From contig MPUH01000182.1 in assembly GCA_001970955.1 (NCBI GenBank), positions 24,960 through 88,959 of the forward strand: 64,000 bases of DNA, in the 5' to 3' direction. The DNA is from Stentor coeruleus (Eukaryota; Ciliophora; Heterotrichea; Heterotrichida; Stentoridae). The position numbers were made by a program, and so were the translations under genes. The notes beneath the pieces are model-generated. The model did no database searches, was not told the DNA's origin, and was given only the letters and a program-made list of their open reading frames with translations. Positions 11,449 to 22,122 of the stretch are shown here, one piece after another (the first letter of the stretch is position 1; each line of letters opens with the position of its first letter).

Positions 11449-11975
11449 TGAGAATATTATTATCTTATATATTAAAAAATAATATTTAACTTAGAGGAAA
11501 GGTATTAGGATAAACATAAGTGTTGATAATAATTTTTTAAAGCTTTTAATGCATTTATGTGTATATAAAAACCTTGATTATATCTAAGAGGATGTTTAGG
11601 TGATAGAAAAAAATTAAAAAAAAAGGTTTATGTTGAACTTAATTTTTTTAGGGCAAAGATTTAGATACAAACTAGAAGATTGAAAATAAAATATATGAGA
11701 TTTAGAATATAAACTTGATGTTTCTGATATCTTCTGCAATATCTTATGCATCACCTTTGTAGAAGTTTTTTATTAAACTTGTATTCATTCCAGTTTCTTC
11801 TGTAAAAATCGTAGAAAATTTCCCATATGTGATTTTCTTATGATCCAAAACTTTTTTAATATATTTTACAATAAACCTACTGCCAATATATTTTCCTTTA
11901 CAATCCTCATTAACAATTTGCATTAAAAGTCTTAAGAAAAAACTTTTAAATGATTTTTCTTACATAAAAAACTAA
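11449..11975. other. Intergenic spacer
   Basis: 527 nt between the start of the IQ gene and the end of the EF-hand gene, both on the minus strand. AT-rich with no coding or RNA feature that I can support. Confidence 0.6.
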
Positions 11976-14878
11976 TTACTGAAAATCATCATCATAATCA
12001 CTGCCATACTCATCAAGTTCTCCCGAACTCTGCCTTTCTTCAAAGCTTTTATTCTTATCAAACGGAGAAGCCTCACCAAACCCTTTAGATGAATTTTTTT
12101 TCACAACTTTATCTGGAGAATCATCACTAAGTTCATAATTATCTGAATCCAACATACTAACTTTCTTATAATGTCCTTCATCAACATCATCCTCAGACCT
12201 TTCTTGTGCCTCTTCCATTTCTCCTTCCTTAGGTTCAGCAACCCCATAATGCATCAAAATCTCTTCTAATTCCTCAATATGAACACAAACTTCAGAAGCT
12301 TCTTCAAACTGCAAAGCTTCCAACATCAATAAAACATGATCTTGTTCCATTTCCCCCATACCAATTCTCTTAAGCCCTTCATAAAACTCTTCAGGGGAAA
12401 TTATTCCACTTTCATCACATTCAAACACATCCATAACCCCTTTTTTATTTTTTATAAGTATTTGTGATATGATTTTCAAATAATGCCTTACAACTTTAGC
12501 TTTTTCTTCATCTGTAACTTCATCATCTTCTTCACCTTCAGGATCTCCATATGCTTTTATAAAATGTTTATATGGAACTTGATTAATTTTCATATCGTGA
12601 GAGTAAAAAAGCAAAGTCATATATTTAAAAAGCTTGGCAGGGAGGTCGACTGATGAGTTTTTTAAAGCTTTTTTAAAACTCTCTATTGAGATTATCCCAG
12701 AACCATCAGTGTCTAAGTTTTGACATGCAGAAAAAAGTTCATCTTTGTTAGAAAGCATAATTTGGCTTAGGTTTTCATCGAATTTCTCTTCATCTTCTGG
12801 GGAGAAAATTTCCCAGTCGTCAGTATTTTTTATTAGTTTTTCTTCAATTGATTTTGCTGTTGATTTTGATTCTAAAAGAAATGAGGATAAGATTTCGATT
12901 TCAGATGGGTTGTAACTAAATGGGGGTTTTTTAAGATAAGAGGAGAGTTCAGGTTTAGTTATGAGTTTTTCTGGGGAGATGCTGTTGAAGAGACTGGGGA
13001 AGATTTTAGATTTCGGGACACGGTTGATTTGAAGGCGGAATGTGAAGTGCTCCAGAAGGTTTTTTGTGTCGGGGTTGAGAGAATCTTTTTTTGGAGGAGT
13101 TTTGTCTTTTGATTTTTTGGATTTAGACTTCTTTTTGGACTTTGATTTTGTGTCTTCTTCTTTAAGAGTGTCAGGATTGGAGGGTTTGCGTTCTGGGGGT
13201 TTGGATTTTTCTTCAGGAGTTTTGGATTTGGTTTCTTCTTCTTTGGGCTTTTGATCTTTTTTTGCCTTTTCTTCATCTTTTTTCTTGAGCTCTTCTACCT
13301 TTTTCTTATTTTCTTCTTTTTTCCTTGCTTCTTCTTTATTCCTTGCTTCTTCTTCTTCTTTTTTCTTTGCTTCTGCTTCTTTTTTCCTATTTTCCTCTTC
13401 TTTCTTCTTATTTTCCTCTTCTTTCTTTTTANCTCTTCTTTCTTCTTATTTTCCTCTTCTTTCTTTTTATTTTCCTCTTCTTTCTTCCTATTTTCCTCTT
13501 CTTTCCTCCTATTTTCCTCTTCTTTCCTCCTATTTTCCTCTTCTTTCTTCCTATTTTCCTCTTCCTTCTTTTTACTTTCCACTCTAGNATTTTCCTCTTC
13601 TTTCTTCCTATTTTCCTCTTCTTTCCTCCTATTTTCCTCTTCTTTCCTCCTAATTTCCTCTTCTTTCTTCCTATTTTCCTCTTCCTTCTTTTTACTTTCC
13701 ACTCTAGCCTTCTCTTCTTCCTCCCTCTTCCTCACCTCCGCCCTAGCTTTTTCCTCCTCCTCCCTCATCATTTCCCTTCTATCAAACTCCGCTTTTTTCG
13801 CCTCATCCTCTTCATTCTTACTCCAATATTCTTCCAAAGCCTTAACCTTCCTCCCTTGTTCATCCACAGTTCCCATCAACTCTTTAATCCTCATTTCATA
13901 CCCTGAAATTTTTCCTTGTAACTCCTGATTATTTTTTTTCAACTTCCCAATCTCATCTTTATACAAATTCTCCTTATTAACAAATTCTTTATTCCCATTA
14001 TCAATTTGCCCTTTAAGTTTTAATATTTCATTCTTAGCTCCAGATAATTCATTTTTTTTAACTGAATTTTTCTTTTTAAGTTTTTCTAACTCATTAACCC
14101 TTTCTCTCCATTTATTAACCTCATCATTTCCAATTTTCAATGCTGCATTTAAATCTTCATTTTCTTTTTTTAAGTTGTTTACTATAAAAGAACTTTGTGT
14201 TGTTCTTTCTTCAACTATTTGATTCATTTGTGGGGTATCTCTTTGTTTCATTATTTCTTCTAAATGATGTCTTAATCTTGTACATTCGTCTATATAAGCT
14301 TGGACTTCTAGTTCGATTTCATTAATTTTTGTTGACCGGATGTTTCTTTTGAGTTTGATAATTTCATCGTTTTTCGAGCTGATTTCGCTTTTGAGGTCTT
14401 TTATTGTAGATTTCAAACTGTTGATTAGATGGGCTGGTTTTATATGCTGAGTATGCTCGTTTTGGTCCTCGCGCTTGTTGAGCTCTTTTTCGATTTGGTT
14501 TATTTTTGTACGGAGTCTTGTTATGTCTTCTAAAAGGTTGTTATTTTTTAGTTTGAGCGCCATGTTCTCTTCATAAAGACGCTCTTTGTCGATATTCACT
14601 CTTCGGGGCTTAAGGCGGGTTAGGATTGAATAGTCGACTAGTTTTTTTGTCCTTTCTCGGCGTAGGTTTATTGGCAGGTGCTTTGATGTTATTGGCCGCT
14701 TGTTCTTATAAAGTTCTGATGCTTTTGCACTGACCGGTCTTAGGCTTTTCCCTTGAGTATTGACTTTTTCAAACACATACTCGTCTTCTTTGCTTGACTC
14801 TTCTTCTTTATTCGCTGTAATTATTGGTGATTTTTGATCAAGTTTCCTATATGCAAAGTACATTTGTGGAAAAGACAT
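11976..14878 (-). CDS. Large coiled-coil protein with C-terminal EF-hand region (two assembly Ns inside)
   Basis: Read as one gene of roughly 950 aa. The N-terminal part (14878 to about 13800) is a long coiled coil (NMALKLKNNNLLEDITRLR, KLKKNNQELQGKISGYEMRI). It is followed by a 7-residue charged repeat (KKEEENR, a 21-nt DNA repeat) and a Lys/Ser/Pro linker. A globular C-terminal part from about 13080 includes EHFTFRLQINRVPKSK and the EF-hand loop DTDGSGIISIESF (about 12722-12684), with a second degenerate loop DESGIISPEEF. The coding frame runs uninterrupted upstream of the Met at 12758, so that Met is not the true start. The frame breaks at 13432 and 13588 are single Ns flanked by duplicated sequence and are probably artefacts. 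A Ca2+-sensing structural role is inferred. Confidence 0.8.
13395..13707. repeat. 21-nt coding repeat with two N-marked duplicated segments
   Basis: The 21-nt unit encodes charged heptads (NRKKEEE) on the minus strand. N at 13432 separates two identical 37-nt copies (13395-13431 and 13433-13469). N at 13588 separates a segment ending in TTCCACTCTAG from a nearly identical segment of about 119 nt (13589-13707). In both cases the sequence on the two sides overlaps, as if two contig ends were joined with one N without merging. Confidence 0.8.
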
Positions 14879-15024
14879 TGTCTTAAGTAATTTTTAAATA
14901 TACAAAATCACATTATTTGAATAGGCTAAATGATTATTGGTTATAGTATTTATTCGAAAAGGATGATTGGAGAAATTATAATGAAAAAAGTAAAAAATAT
15001 TTAGCGTAACTGGATATAATATTT

Positions 15025-16425
15025 ATGGAAGAGAACTTGATAATTACACTTCCAAAGACTAATAAAGTTAATGGACTTATAACTTTAAGAGCTAAAAAGT
15101 ATATAAGAGTGTATTCAGCAAGAAGGAATCCATCAAGGGAGGCTACACAAAGGCAACTTAAGAATGTGGATTTAAATTCTTCAATAAATCCTCACAAAAC
15201 CTCTCATGAAGCATCAAGACAAAGCTTTCGACCTACTTCCATTTACTACTTACAACAAACATCAAAATCCCTACTCTACGACATCCAAAAAGCAGGAAGT
15301 GATAAAAGCGAGCTAATTCGTGACATTTCAACTTACGACTACAATTTTTCAAATGAAAAAAACCTTTTCACAACATTACACAAACTAAACAGCACATCCA
15401 AAGGCTTTCCTGAATCCGTAGAACTATTAAAACAATCCTCAATAAATGAAAGTTTACATTATGAAGACCTTAATCAAGGCCTGACTAAGTTTCATAAAAT
15501 CAAACCAATAATAAATCTAAAACCAGAAAGCTTTACTGAAGACTTTGGGGTAAAAAAAGTAAGTTCAGCACATTTGCAAAGCAATGTTTTTCAAGGGTCA
15601 ACAACAATATCTGGAATTTATTCTATAATATCCCTTATAAGTGATAAGTGGTTAGAAAATCTAACATTCAAAGTCCAAACTCTGGATGGGCTGAATTTTG
15701 GTTTACAGATGACCCAGACAATGTCGAACTCTTTTTACTCCTCAGCTCAACTTGTCCAAGCAGTAAAGTCGAAGCTTTTACCTTTTTTAGTTTTTCGTAT
15801 AGAAAAAAGCATCATATCTTTGCATTTTGATCCATCCCAAGGAATAAACATGCGCACTTTTTTAATCCAACTAAAAGGTCATGAGCTTTGTAATGTTATT
15901 GCGATCATAAAGTCTTTAACACATATAATTCTTGATGTCCCTGATTTAGAACATTCTCTATCATTTGAAGTTCCTGAAGAAATGAAAGACATTATAAAAG
16001 ATCAAAGGAAACTCGCAAGGGAAATACAAAATAAGCTTATGTACTGCAAAAAGAAAAAAACTCTTTTATGGGGAAAAACAAATACGCTTTTCGAATCTTC
16101 TGAAGTCGGTTCAAGGTTTTTTGATGAAAATTATGTTAAAAGCACAATGGACTTAGAACAATACAACCAGCTTTATGTATTTGATTATCCTAAATACAAT
16201 ACAAGAATCGCATGTTTTGAATATAAAGATCGGAATTTCTTAAGAATCAGTTGTGACCGAGAATGTGCAGAAATCGACGCGAAATCTAAACACTACGCCT
16301 TCCTTCAAGACATGCAAAGTTTTAGTATGACAAGGTCGCCTAAAACCTTAGCCTCAAGTCTTGAGCTCGAAGTGATTCTAATCAAAATGTTCCCCAGACT
16401 ATCTCGTAAGTCTCAGAACTATTAA
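15025..16425 (+). CDS. Unrecognised 466-aa protein
   Basis: 466 aa, standard start and stop, with codon use like its neighbours. The first 60 residues are basic (LRAKKYIRVYSARRNPSREA). The middle (about 200-330) looks globular, with alternating hydrophobic strands and helices (LENLTFKVQTLDGLNFGLQM, KSKLLPFLVFRIEKSIISL). No motif assigns it to a family. It is divergent from the coiled-coil/EF-hand gene; the 146-nt spacer 14879-15024 should hold both promoters, so co-regulation is possible. Confidence 0.75.
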   Translation: MEENLIITLPKTNKVNGLITLRAKKYIRVYSARRNPSREATQRQLKNVDLNSSINPHKTSHEASRQSFRPTSIYYLQQTSKSLLYDIQKAGSDKSELIRDISTYDYNFSNEKNLFTTLHKLNSTSKGFPESVELLKQSSINESLHYEDLNQGLTKFHKIKPIINLKPESFTEDFGVKKVSSAHLQSNVFQGSTTISGIYSIISLISDKWLENLTFKVQTLDGLNFGLQMTQTMSNSFYSSAQLVQAVKSKLLPFLVFRIEKSIISLHFDPSQGINMRTFLIQLKGHELCNVIAIIKSLTHIILDVPDLEHSLSFEVPEEMKDIIKDQRKLAREIQNKLMYCKKKKTLLWGKTNTLFESSEVGSRFFDENYVKSTMDLEQYNQLYVFDYPKYNTRIACFEYKDRNFLRISCDRECAEIDAKSKHYAFLQDMQSFSMTRSPKTLASSLELEVILIKMFPRLSRKSQNY

Positions 16426-16536
16426 GAAATATGTTTTTAATATAATCCCAAAAACTGCATATAATTTTATACAAACAAGATCATTTTCTAATAAAATTTA
16501 CGATCTTGCTAAAGCCGGGAGTATTTAAATAATATA

Positions 16537-17274
16537 ATGTCCCTTGTAAGTTCTAATAGTTTAAACTCGGAAAGCGTAGATAGCGTTCTTGTTAAAACAG
16601 AGAGCCGGGACAGTGAAAATATTTTTATGGAAGCTTGGCAAAGACATAATCCTGAAGGGTTTTCAAGCTCTCTTATATTAAACATAGACAATGATATTGA
16701 CAAAAAACTTAAACCCTGTAGCAAATTAGTTAATATTATACAAGTGATTCCTGGCACTGAAAAAACTAAAAAAGTTATGCTACCGATTTTCTATAGAAAA
16801 AGCGTATCTTCAAACCCTTCGAAAAATCTTTTGTATTTGGAACAAAATATTACAATGAATGAGTCTAATGATTCATTAAAAGAAGGAGTGGAGAATAGAC
16901 AAGAGGTAAAAAATGAGGTTTTTAAAGAAAATTGGATGAGTATGAAGGATTTTGATAGGAAGGGTAAGATGGATGATGATAATTTTATTAGAAAAGGGAG
17001 TTTTGATAGCGGGTCAGGAATAAAACTCAAGGGTTTTGGTGGGACGAAGGAGTTTTTTAGGGAAAGGAAGTGTGATGGAATGATTTTTGAAGGGAATTTG
17101 GTAGCGTATTGCCATAAGTGCAAAAAAGAGACTGTTACTGTGATGCAACAAGAAAGGTTTAGAGGGTTCAAAGGACTTAAAGAGCTACTTTTGTGTTGTT
17201 GCAGTTCTTTGAATACTAATGGAAAAAACTTTGCTTGTCCGGTATGTTTGGAAATATTATTAAAAATTAATTAG
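16537..17274 (+). CDS. LITAF-domain protein
   Basis: 245 aa. The C-terminal 60 residues form a LITAF-like split zinc ribbon: first knuckle CHKC in VAYCHKCKKETVTVM, a hydrophobic/amphipathic middle with KELLLCCC, and second knuckle CPVC near the end (NFACPVCLEILLKI). In known members the two knuckles come together to bind Zn2+ while the middle inserts into endosomal or lysosomal membranes from the cytosol. Residues 1-180 are low complexity and probably disordered. A monotopic endomembrane protein is expected; its function beyond that is unknown. Confidence 0.8.
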   Translation: MSLVSSNSLNSESVDSVLVKTESRDSENIFMEAWQRHNPEGFSSSLILNIDNDIDKKLKPCSKLVNIIQVIPGTEKTKKVMLPIFYRKSVSSNPSKNLLYLEQNITMNESNDSLKEGVENRQEVKNEVFKENWMSMKDFDRKGKMDDDNFIRKGSFDSGSGIKLKGFGGTKEFFRERKCDGMIFEGNLVAYCHKCKKETVTVMQQERFRGFKGLKELLLCCCSSLNTNGKNFACPVCLEILLKIN

Positions 17275-18058
17275 CAAGATTAATAAATGATATGAAAAGT
17301 ATATGAAAAGCTGTGATATTTTGGATTTTTTAATAAGAAATTGTGGTTTAAGATTTGTGTTAGGTAGTGATTATAAGAAAGGATGATAATAGATTTTTTA
17401 AAGAAAATATTAAATGTTGTGATATGAGGTTTTTAGGTGTAAATCAAATAAATTAGTGTTTTTGATAAATAAAGTTATTGAAAATATTGATTAAGCTTAA
17501 ATGAATTTAATTTATAAAAGAAAAATATATTATAAAATTTGCCTTTGTAATATGGATTGTATTAGGATGGATTTTTGCATTATGACAAATCTTTTAAGAG
17601 AATTAATAATGAATAGGAAATGCAGAAAATAATGATAAACTTAAGAATTGAAAAATATTAGAATGACTTTTTAAATTAATATATTGGTACAGCTTAAGAA
17701 ATGACTGAAAATTACCTAATTTTTAAATATAATCGATTTTATTGTGAAAATCAAAAAAAAAGCATAGCATTATAGTTGTCAATTAAGATAAATTATATAT
17801 TGATATTTAGTTTTTATCAACATTATAATTGATATTTTTATTATATTGCTTATTATAACCATATTGCTATATATATATTTTTCACAGCACTTTTAGCTTA
17901 AGAAATATTTACATCTATCTTCACTTTTTATAAATTAAATCATTCTATCACACTAGCTTTTAAACCATTTTAAATCTATAGCATTCTTTTAACAAAAAAT
18001 ACTAAATTCCTTATAATATAAACCCTAATATCTAAATTAAATATCTCTACCTAAAAAA
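17275..18058. other. Intergenic spacer between convergent genes
   Basis: 784 nt, very AT-rich. It separates the LITAF gene (plus) from the 3' end of the first TPR gene (minus). I see no coding or RNA feature. Confidence 0.6.
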
Positions 18059-20803
18059 CTAGTCAATTTCTATTTTATCACAGCATGGCTTAAACGAATG
18101 CCATTTTTTCTTAACTTCTCCATTCAACCCATCTTCAATTTCTACATCATCAACTATTTTATCAGTAAACATTATAATTCCTTTTTCTTTAGCTCTACCA
18201 ATCCAAGGTACCTCAGGTCTTAAAGCAGGTTTTTCAATATCAAGTAAATTAAGTAAAATATCATAAGTCTCATTAACTTCCAAAGGTGGCTGCAATCTCG
18301 GCAATCTAAACGCCGGCTTAACCCAAATATTCTCATACCCTGGTATACAAACCAAATCCAAAATTTTATGTATCGGCCTTCCAATCTTCAAAGGTAACAA
18401 TTCAATTCTTTCCTCATCAACAAATTTCATATACAACTCTGGGGCTAATTCCTTAACTTTTTCCAACATCTTAATTTTATCATTTTCATTGCCAATTTTC
18501 TTATAAATTATAACACAAAGTATAGTTATCTGAGCTAAATGCTCAGGACCAACAATTTTAGAAACTTCAATCAAAATCTCAAGTGCATATGAAAATCGCT
18601 CCTATATGAAAAATACTTGATTGCTATTAAGAAGACTACAAAGTGCAATATTATATAGGATTTCACAATTTTCTTCTTGTAAAATGAAGTTATCTTTGAA
18701 AAAAAGGTCGTCTTGGGAATTAAGAATAATACTTAGAACAGTTTCAAAATAGTCAGCAGCGGTTGTGTAGGAATGGTTATAGAGGCAGCGGATTCCTTCA
18801 ATCCAGAAAGTGTATTTTTCATTGAAAAGAAGGCCTGGGGAAGGTTCGGAAAATATCCCTTGTTTGAGATGGTTGATTGTTGAGATATCATTTGTGATTT
18901 CGACACCTGATAATGAATTAAGTACTTCAATACTTTTATCATAGTCTTGATTAAGTAAATAACAATGAGCCCTTATTAATACTACTTCTACTGTATCCTC
19001 AACTTCTTCTAATATATCAAGAGCTTTTTCAGTCCTTTCAGCAAATACCAGCAAATATGCTGATAGTAACAACGCATTAGGGTCTTTGAGTTTTAAAACT
19101 CTCAAAAAATCTTCCTCAGCCTCATCTGCCATTCCACAAAACAACGCACATACTCCTCTATATGGATACAAATTCTCTAAAGCTCTGTTAATTTTCAAAG
19201 CTTCAGTGAAATCCTCAAAAGCTTCTAAATAATTCCTCATCATAACCTCGCAAAACCCTTTCAACACATAAACCGAATAGTTTCTTAGTTCAAAAGCATC
19301 AAAATATTCACCTAATATCTTCAAAGCTTTAGGTACTTTTTTATTATAATAACACAAAAGAGCTTTTAAATATAAAATTTCCTTATCTCTATACTCAGAG
19401 TTTATAAGTTTCAGCTCAGCAAGTGCTTGAAAGAAATTCTTTTGTTTATATGATCTGAATATATGACAATAAACTCTTAGAATCTGCCACATTGGGTTTG
19501 GAAATTTATAGAAATTTCTAAATCCAAGACATTCTAAAGCTTGGTCGTAGTTTTTAGTTTCATATGCTTTTATAGCTTGTGAATATTCATAATTAAATTT
19601 CGAGTATTTATCAAGCTCAGAATTAGTTTGAGCTTTTTCATAATCTTCAATAGCTTTATCATATGATTTTGATGAAAAATAAGCGAAAGCTCTGTAAATG
19701 TAACATTTTTGTATTAAATTTATTTGGATGTTTTGGACAATTAAAGAAGATAAAAGTTCAATTGCTTCTTCGAAACTCTGTTGGACTATATAATACATAG
19801 CTTCTGTAAAAGTTTTTTGGGTAGTTTTTTGAAAAGATGAAAATGCTTGTTTTTTACGTTGTAAAGTGTGGTAAGCGCCGTAAAAGTTGTGGCATTCAAC
19901 TTGGAGCCAGGAAAGTTTGTGTATGGCCCGCGAGCTGAGATAGGAGTCTGAGTCATTGTTAGCCACTTTTTCTAATAGTAGTTCAGCTTCTTCTTGGTTT
20001 TTGGTCTGAAGATAGCATTTTGCTAGGTAGTAAAGTGCATGATAGTGTTCAGAATCAGCTTTTGCTAAGCTTTGGAGGTAGTGCATGGACTCAGGATAAT
20101 TTTTGAAATGGTAATAAAGCCGGCCTAGTTCTAAAAAGTACTGGGCTTGGTTTTTTTCGAGGGAGTTGTAGCGATTTAAGGACTTTAGAGCGTTTTGGAA
20201 AATGCTAAGGTGCTTATAGCAAAGGTGCATCAAGTAAAAGCTTTGAGATGTTTTGATTTTTTTCAGGATTTTAAGGGCAAGCTCATATTGTTTCTCTCTA
20301 ACAAATCCCCAAGCTTTATCAACACTATTTTCTATCTGTCTCGGTGAAATACTCGAAAGTCTCCTATGTTTTTTCTTCAACTGCTGATCTCTAACTAAAA
20401 AATATGGAGAAAAAGTCTTATTTTGTTTAGGACTTTGACGGTTTTGCTTCATGTTTTTCTTATAACCAATATTAATCTTAGGGATTTCTGACCTCACTAT
20501 CGTATTTTCCAGCTTTTTATGGACTTTTCTAAAAGGGCTTAGCGAATTCTCTGAAAAAACTACAGCTTTCTGTAGCTGAGCAAATGGGGTCTTGAGCATA
20601 AAAGAATTTTCATTATAAAACCCTGTCAAAGACCCTGTTTCAATAGGTTCAATAGACTTATTTTGCTTTTTTTTATCCATATAAGGAGTTGCTGATGCAC
20701 ATTTGTGAGAAACTTGAGGCAATTTTATGCTTTGGCTTGCTTTATGAAAACTAGCCTTGGGGTTTTCTATAACAATTTTGTCGCTAAGTTTTTGTTCCAG
20801 CAT
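18059..20803 (-). CDS. TPR-repeat protein, copy A
   Basis: Exons 18617-20803 and 18059-18601 are joined across a 15-nt intron (18602-18616, GTATTTTTCATATAG, phase 0), giving 909 aa. A basic, Ser-rich N-terminus of about 150 residues precedes an array of tetratricopeptide helices, for example QYFLELGRLYYHFKNYPESM, ALYYLAKCYLQTKNQEEAEL and AHCYLLNQDYDKSIEVLNSL. The C-terminus is not TPR and is shared with the gene at 22123-25100: both have L..PPL (RLPRLQPPL here) and then RPEVPWI followed by IMFTD or LMFTD. The two genes are tandem paralogues on the same strand. TPRs mediate protein-protein interaction; the conserved C-terminal RPEVPWI block is unknown to me. Confidence 0.88.
18602..18616 (-). 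other. 15-nt intron
   Basis: GTATTTTTCATATAG on the minus strand, A at position 10, phase 0. Its removal joins LLNSNQ to ERFSYALEIL, restoring the frame of TPR gene A. Confidence 0.9.
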
Positions 20804-21514
20804 ATTTTATATGATTTATAGTGTTTTAAATTAACATAGGTTTAAATTGTTATAAAATATGATTATTTGAAAGTAATATGCAAGAATGATATGATTAAAA
20901 TTGGTAAAAATTATGATTTGATATAAGAGATACTGGTATTGGTAAATGGGCATAGAGAAAAAATAGGTAAAAGGTTTATTTGAAGGTTAGTAAGAGTTTT
21001 TATAAAGAAAGGAACTGGTGAAAAAGATTGGGTTTGATGACTGATATTTTATTTAGGATAAGAATTTTATAAAAAGAGCTTAGAATAAAGGCTATTGATA
21101 TTTAAAAATAGGTGTGGCATGAGAATTTTAAAGAAGGTATAAATAATTCATTATATAAGTAAATGCTATTAAGAATTGAGTCTTGGTAGTGCTTTGTATG
21201 CAAATGATAAGATTTAATATAGTTTGTATAGTAATTAAGATGTTGAGGTTATCACGATATTTGACAAAAAAATGATAAATTTATTTATGACTTAACGTAT
21301 GTATTCACTCTAATAATATTTAAATATACAAATTAATTGATCATCGCAACTTCCATACTCCTCATTTTAAAAATAGCAAGCGCCTAATATGCTATTAAAG
21401 TCTTTTAATTTTTATTCAAATCTGTCATCAAATATTCAATAAATTTAAAAAAAAATACAGCAAAATAGTTTTAAGTATAAGCATGGGGCTGACTTTTATT
21501 TGGAAATTTAATAA
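20804..21514. other. Intergenic spacer upstream of TPR gene A
   Basis: 711 nt, G-rich over C on the plus strand in its first half. No feature supported apart from being the likely promoter of the minus-strand TPR gene A. Confidence 0.55.
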
Positions 21515-21905
21515 AGATATTGATTTTCTTTAATGCTTAGTAAATTTTTAGGTTGAGATATGCAAAAATGTTTCAAATCTATTAAAATTTGCAGATTATT
21601 AAAGTTACAATTTTTCTAGATCAACATAAAATTCTAAGATTCTGCCGAGATCTGCAGATTTAATTACGATTTCGACATGCAATTTGAGAATGGGCCATTA
21701 TAAGGTTTGAGAAGGTTTTGAAAAATCAAAGTTCAAACATTTTAAATTCTGAATCTTAATTTTGGTAAACAAGAAAATGACTGATAAGGAAATCTTATGG
21801 TTAAATTATGAGTTTAGTCTAAATGCCTAGGATTTTTTTTTTTTTATAGTTAGAAATCGCTTGTTCAAAGATTTTTATGAAAAAATACGAAAATGCTCTG
21901 AAATA
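21515..21905 (-). pseudogene. Decayed fragment of TPR gene B
   Basis: The DNA is visibly similar to 23383-23765 inside the neighbouring TPR gene. Shared blocks in the same order include 'attgattttctttaatgct', 'gatttcgacatgcaatttga', 'atgactgataaggaaatctt' and 'aaaaatacgaaaa'. The copy has many substitutions, small indels and stops and no open frame, so it is a partial duplicate that has lost function. It lies just downstream of the intact gene, on the same strand, between the two paralogues. Confidence 0.85.
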
Positions 21906-22122
21906 ATGGCAATGTCGAAAATTCTTTTGCAGAAATGACTTAAAAAAAAAAGAAATTTCATGATGTTTAAGTTTCTGTTGATGAAATTTGTTCTATAGGT
22001 TTAAAATGAGGGGATATAAGTTTTTATCCCATCTAATCTATATTATATAATCCTCTTAACATATTTATCAAACTCCTTATATTTTAGTTACAGATTTATT
22101 ATATTCTTAAAAATGTGAAAAA

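Noticed and set aside
12959-13276. 105-aa Lys/Pro/Asn-rich frame
   Set aside because: It is an out-of-frame reading of the linker of the coiled-coil/EF-hand gene; the true frame continues unbroken into the EF-hand part.
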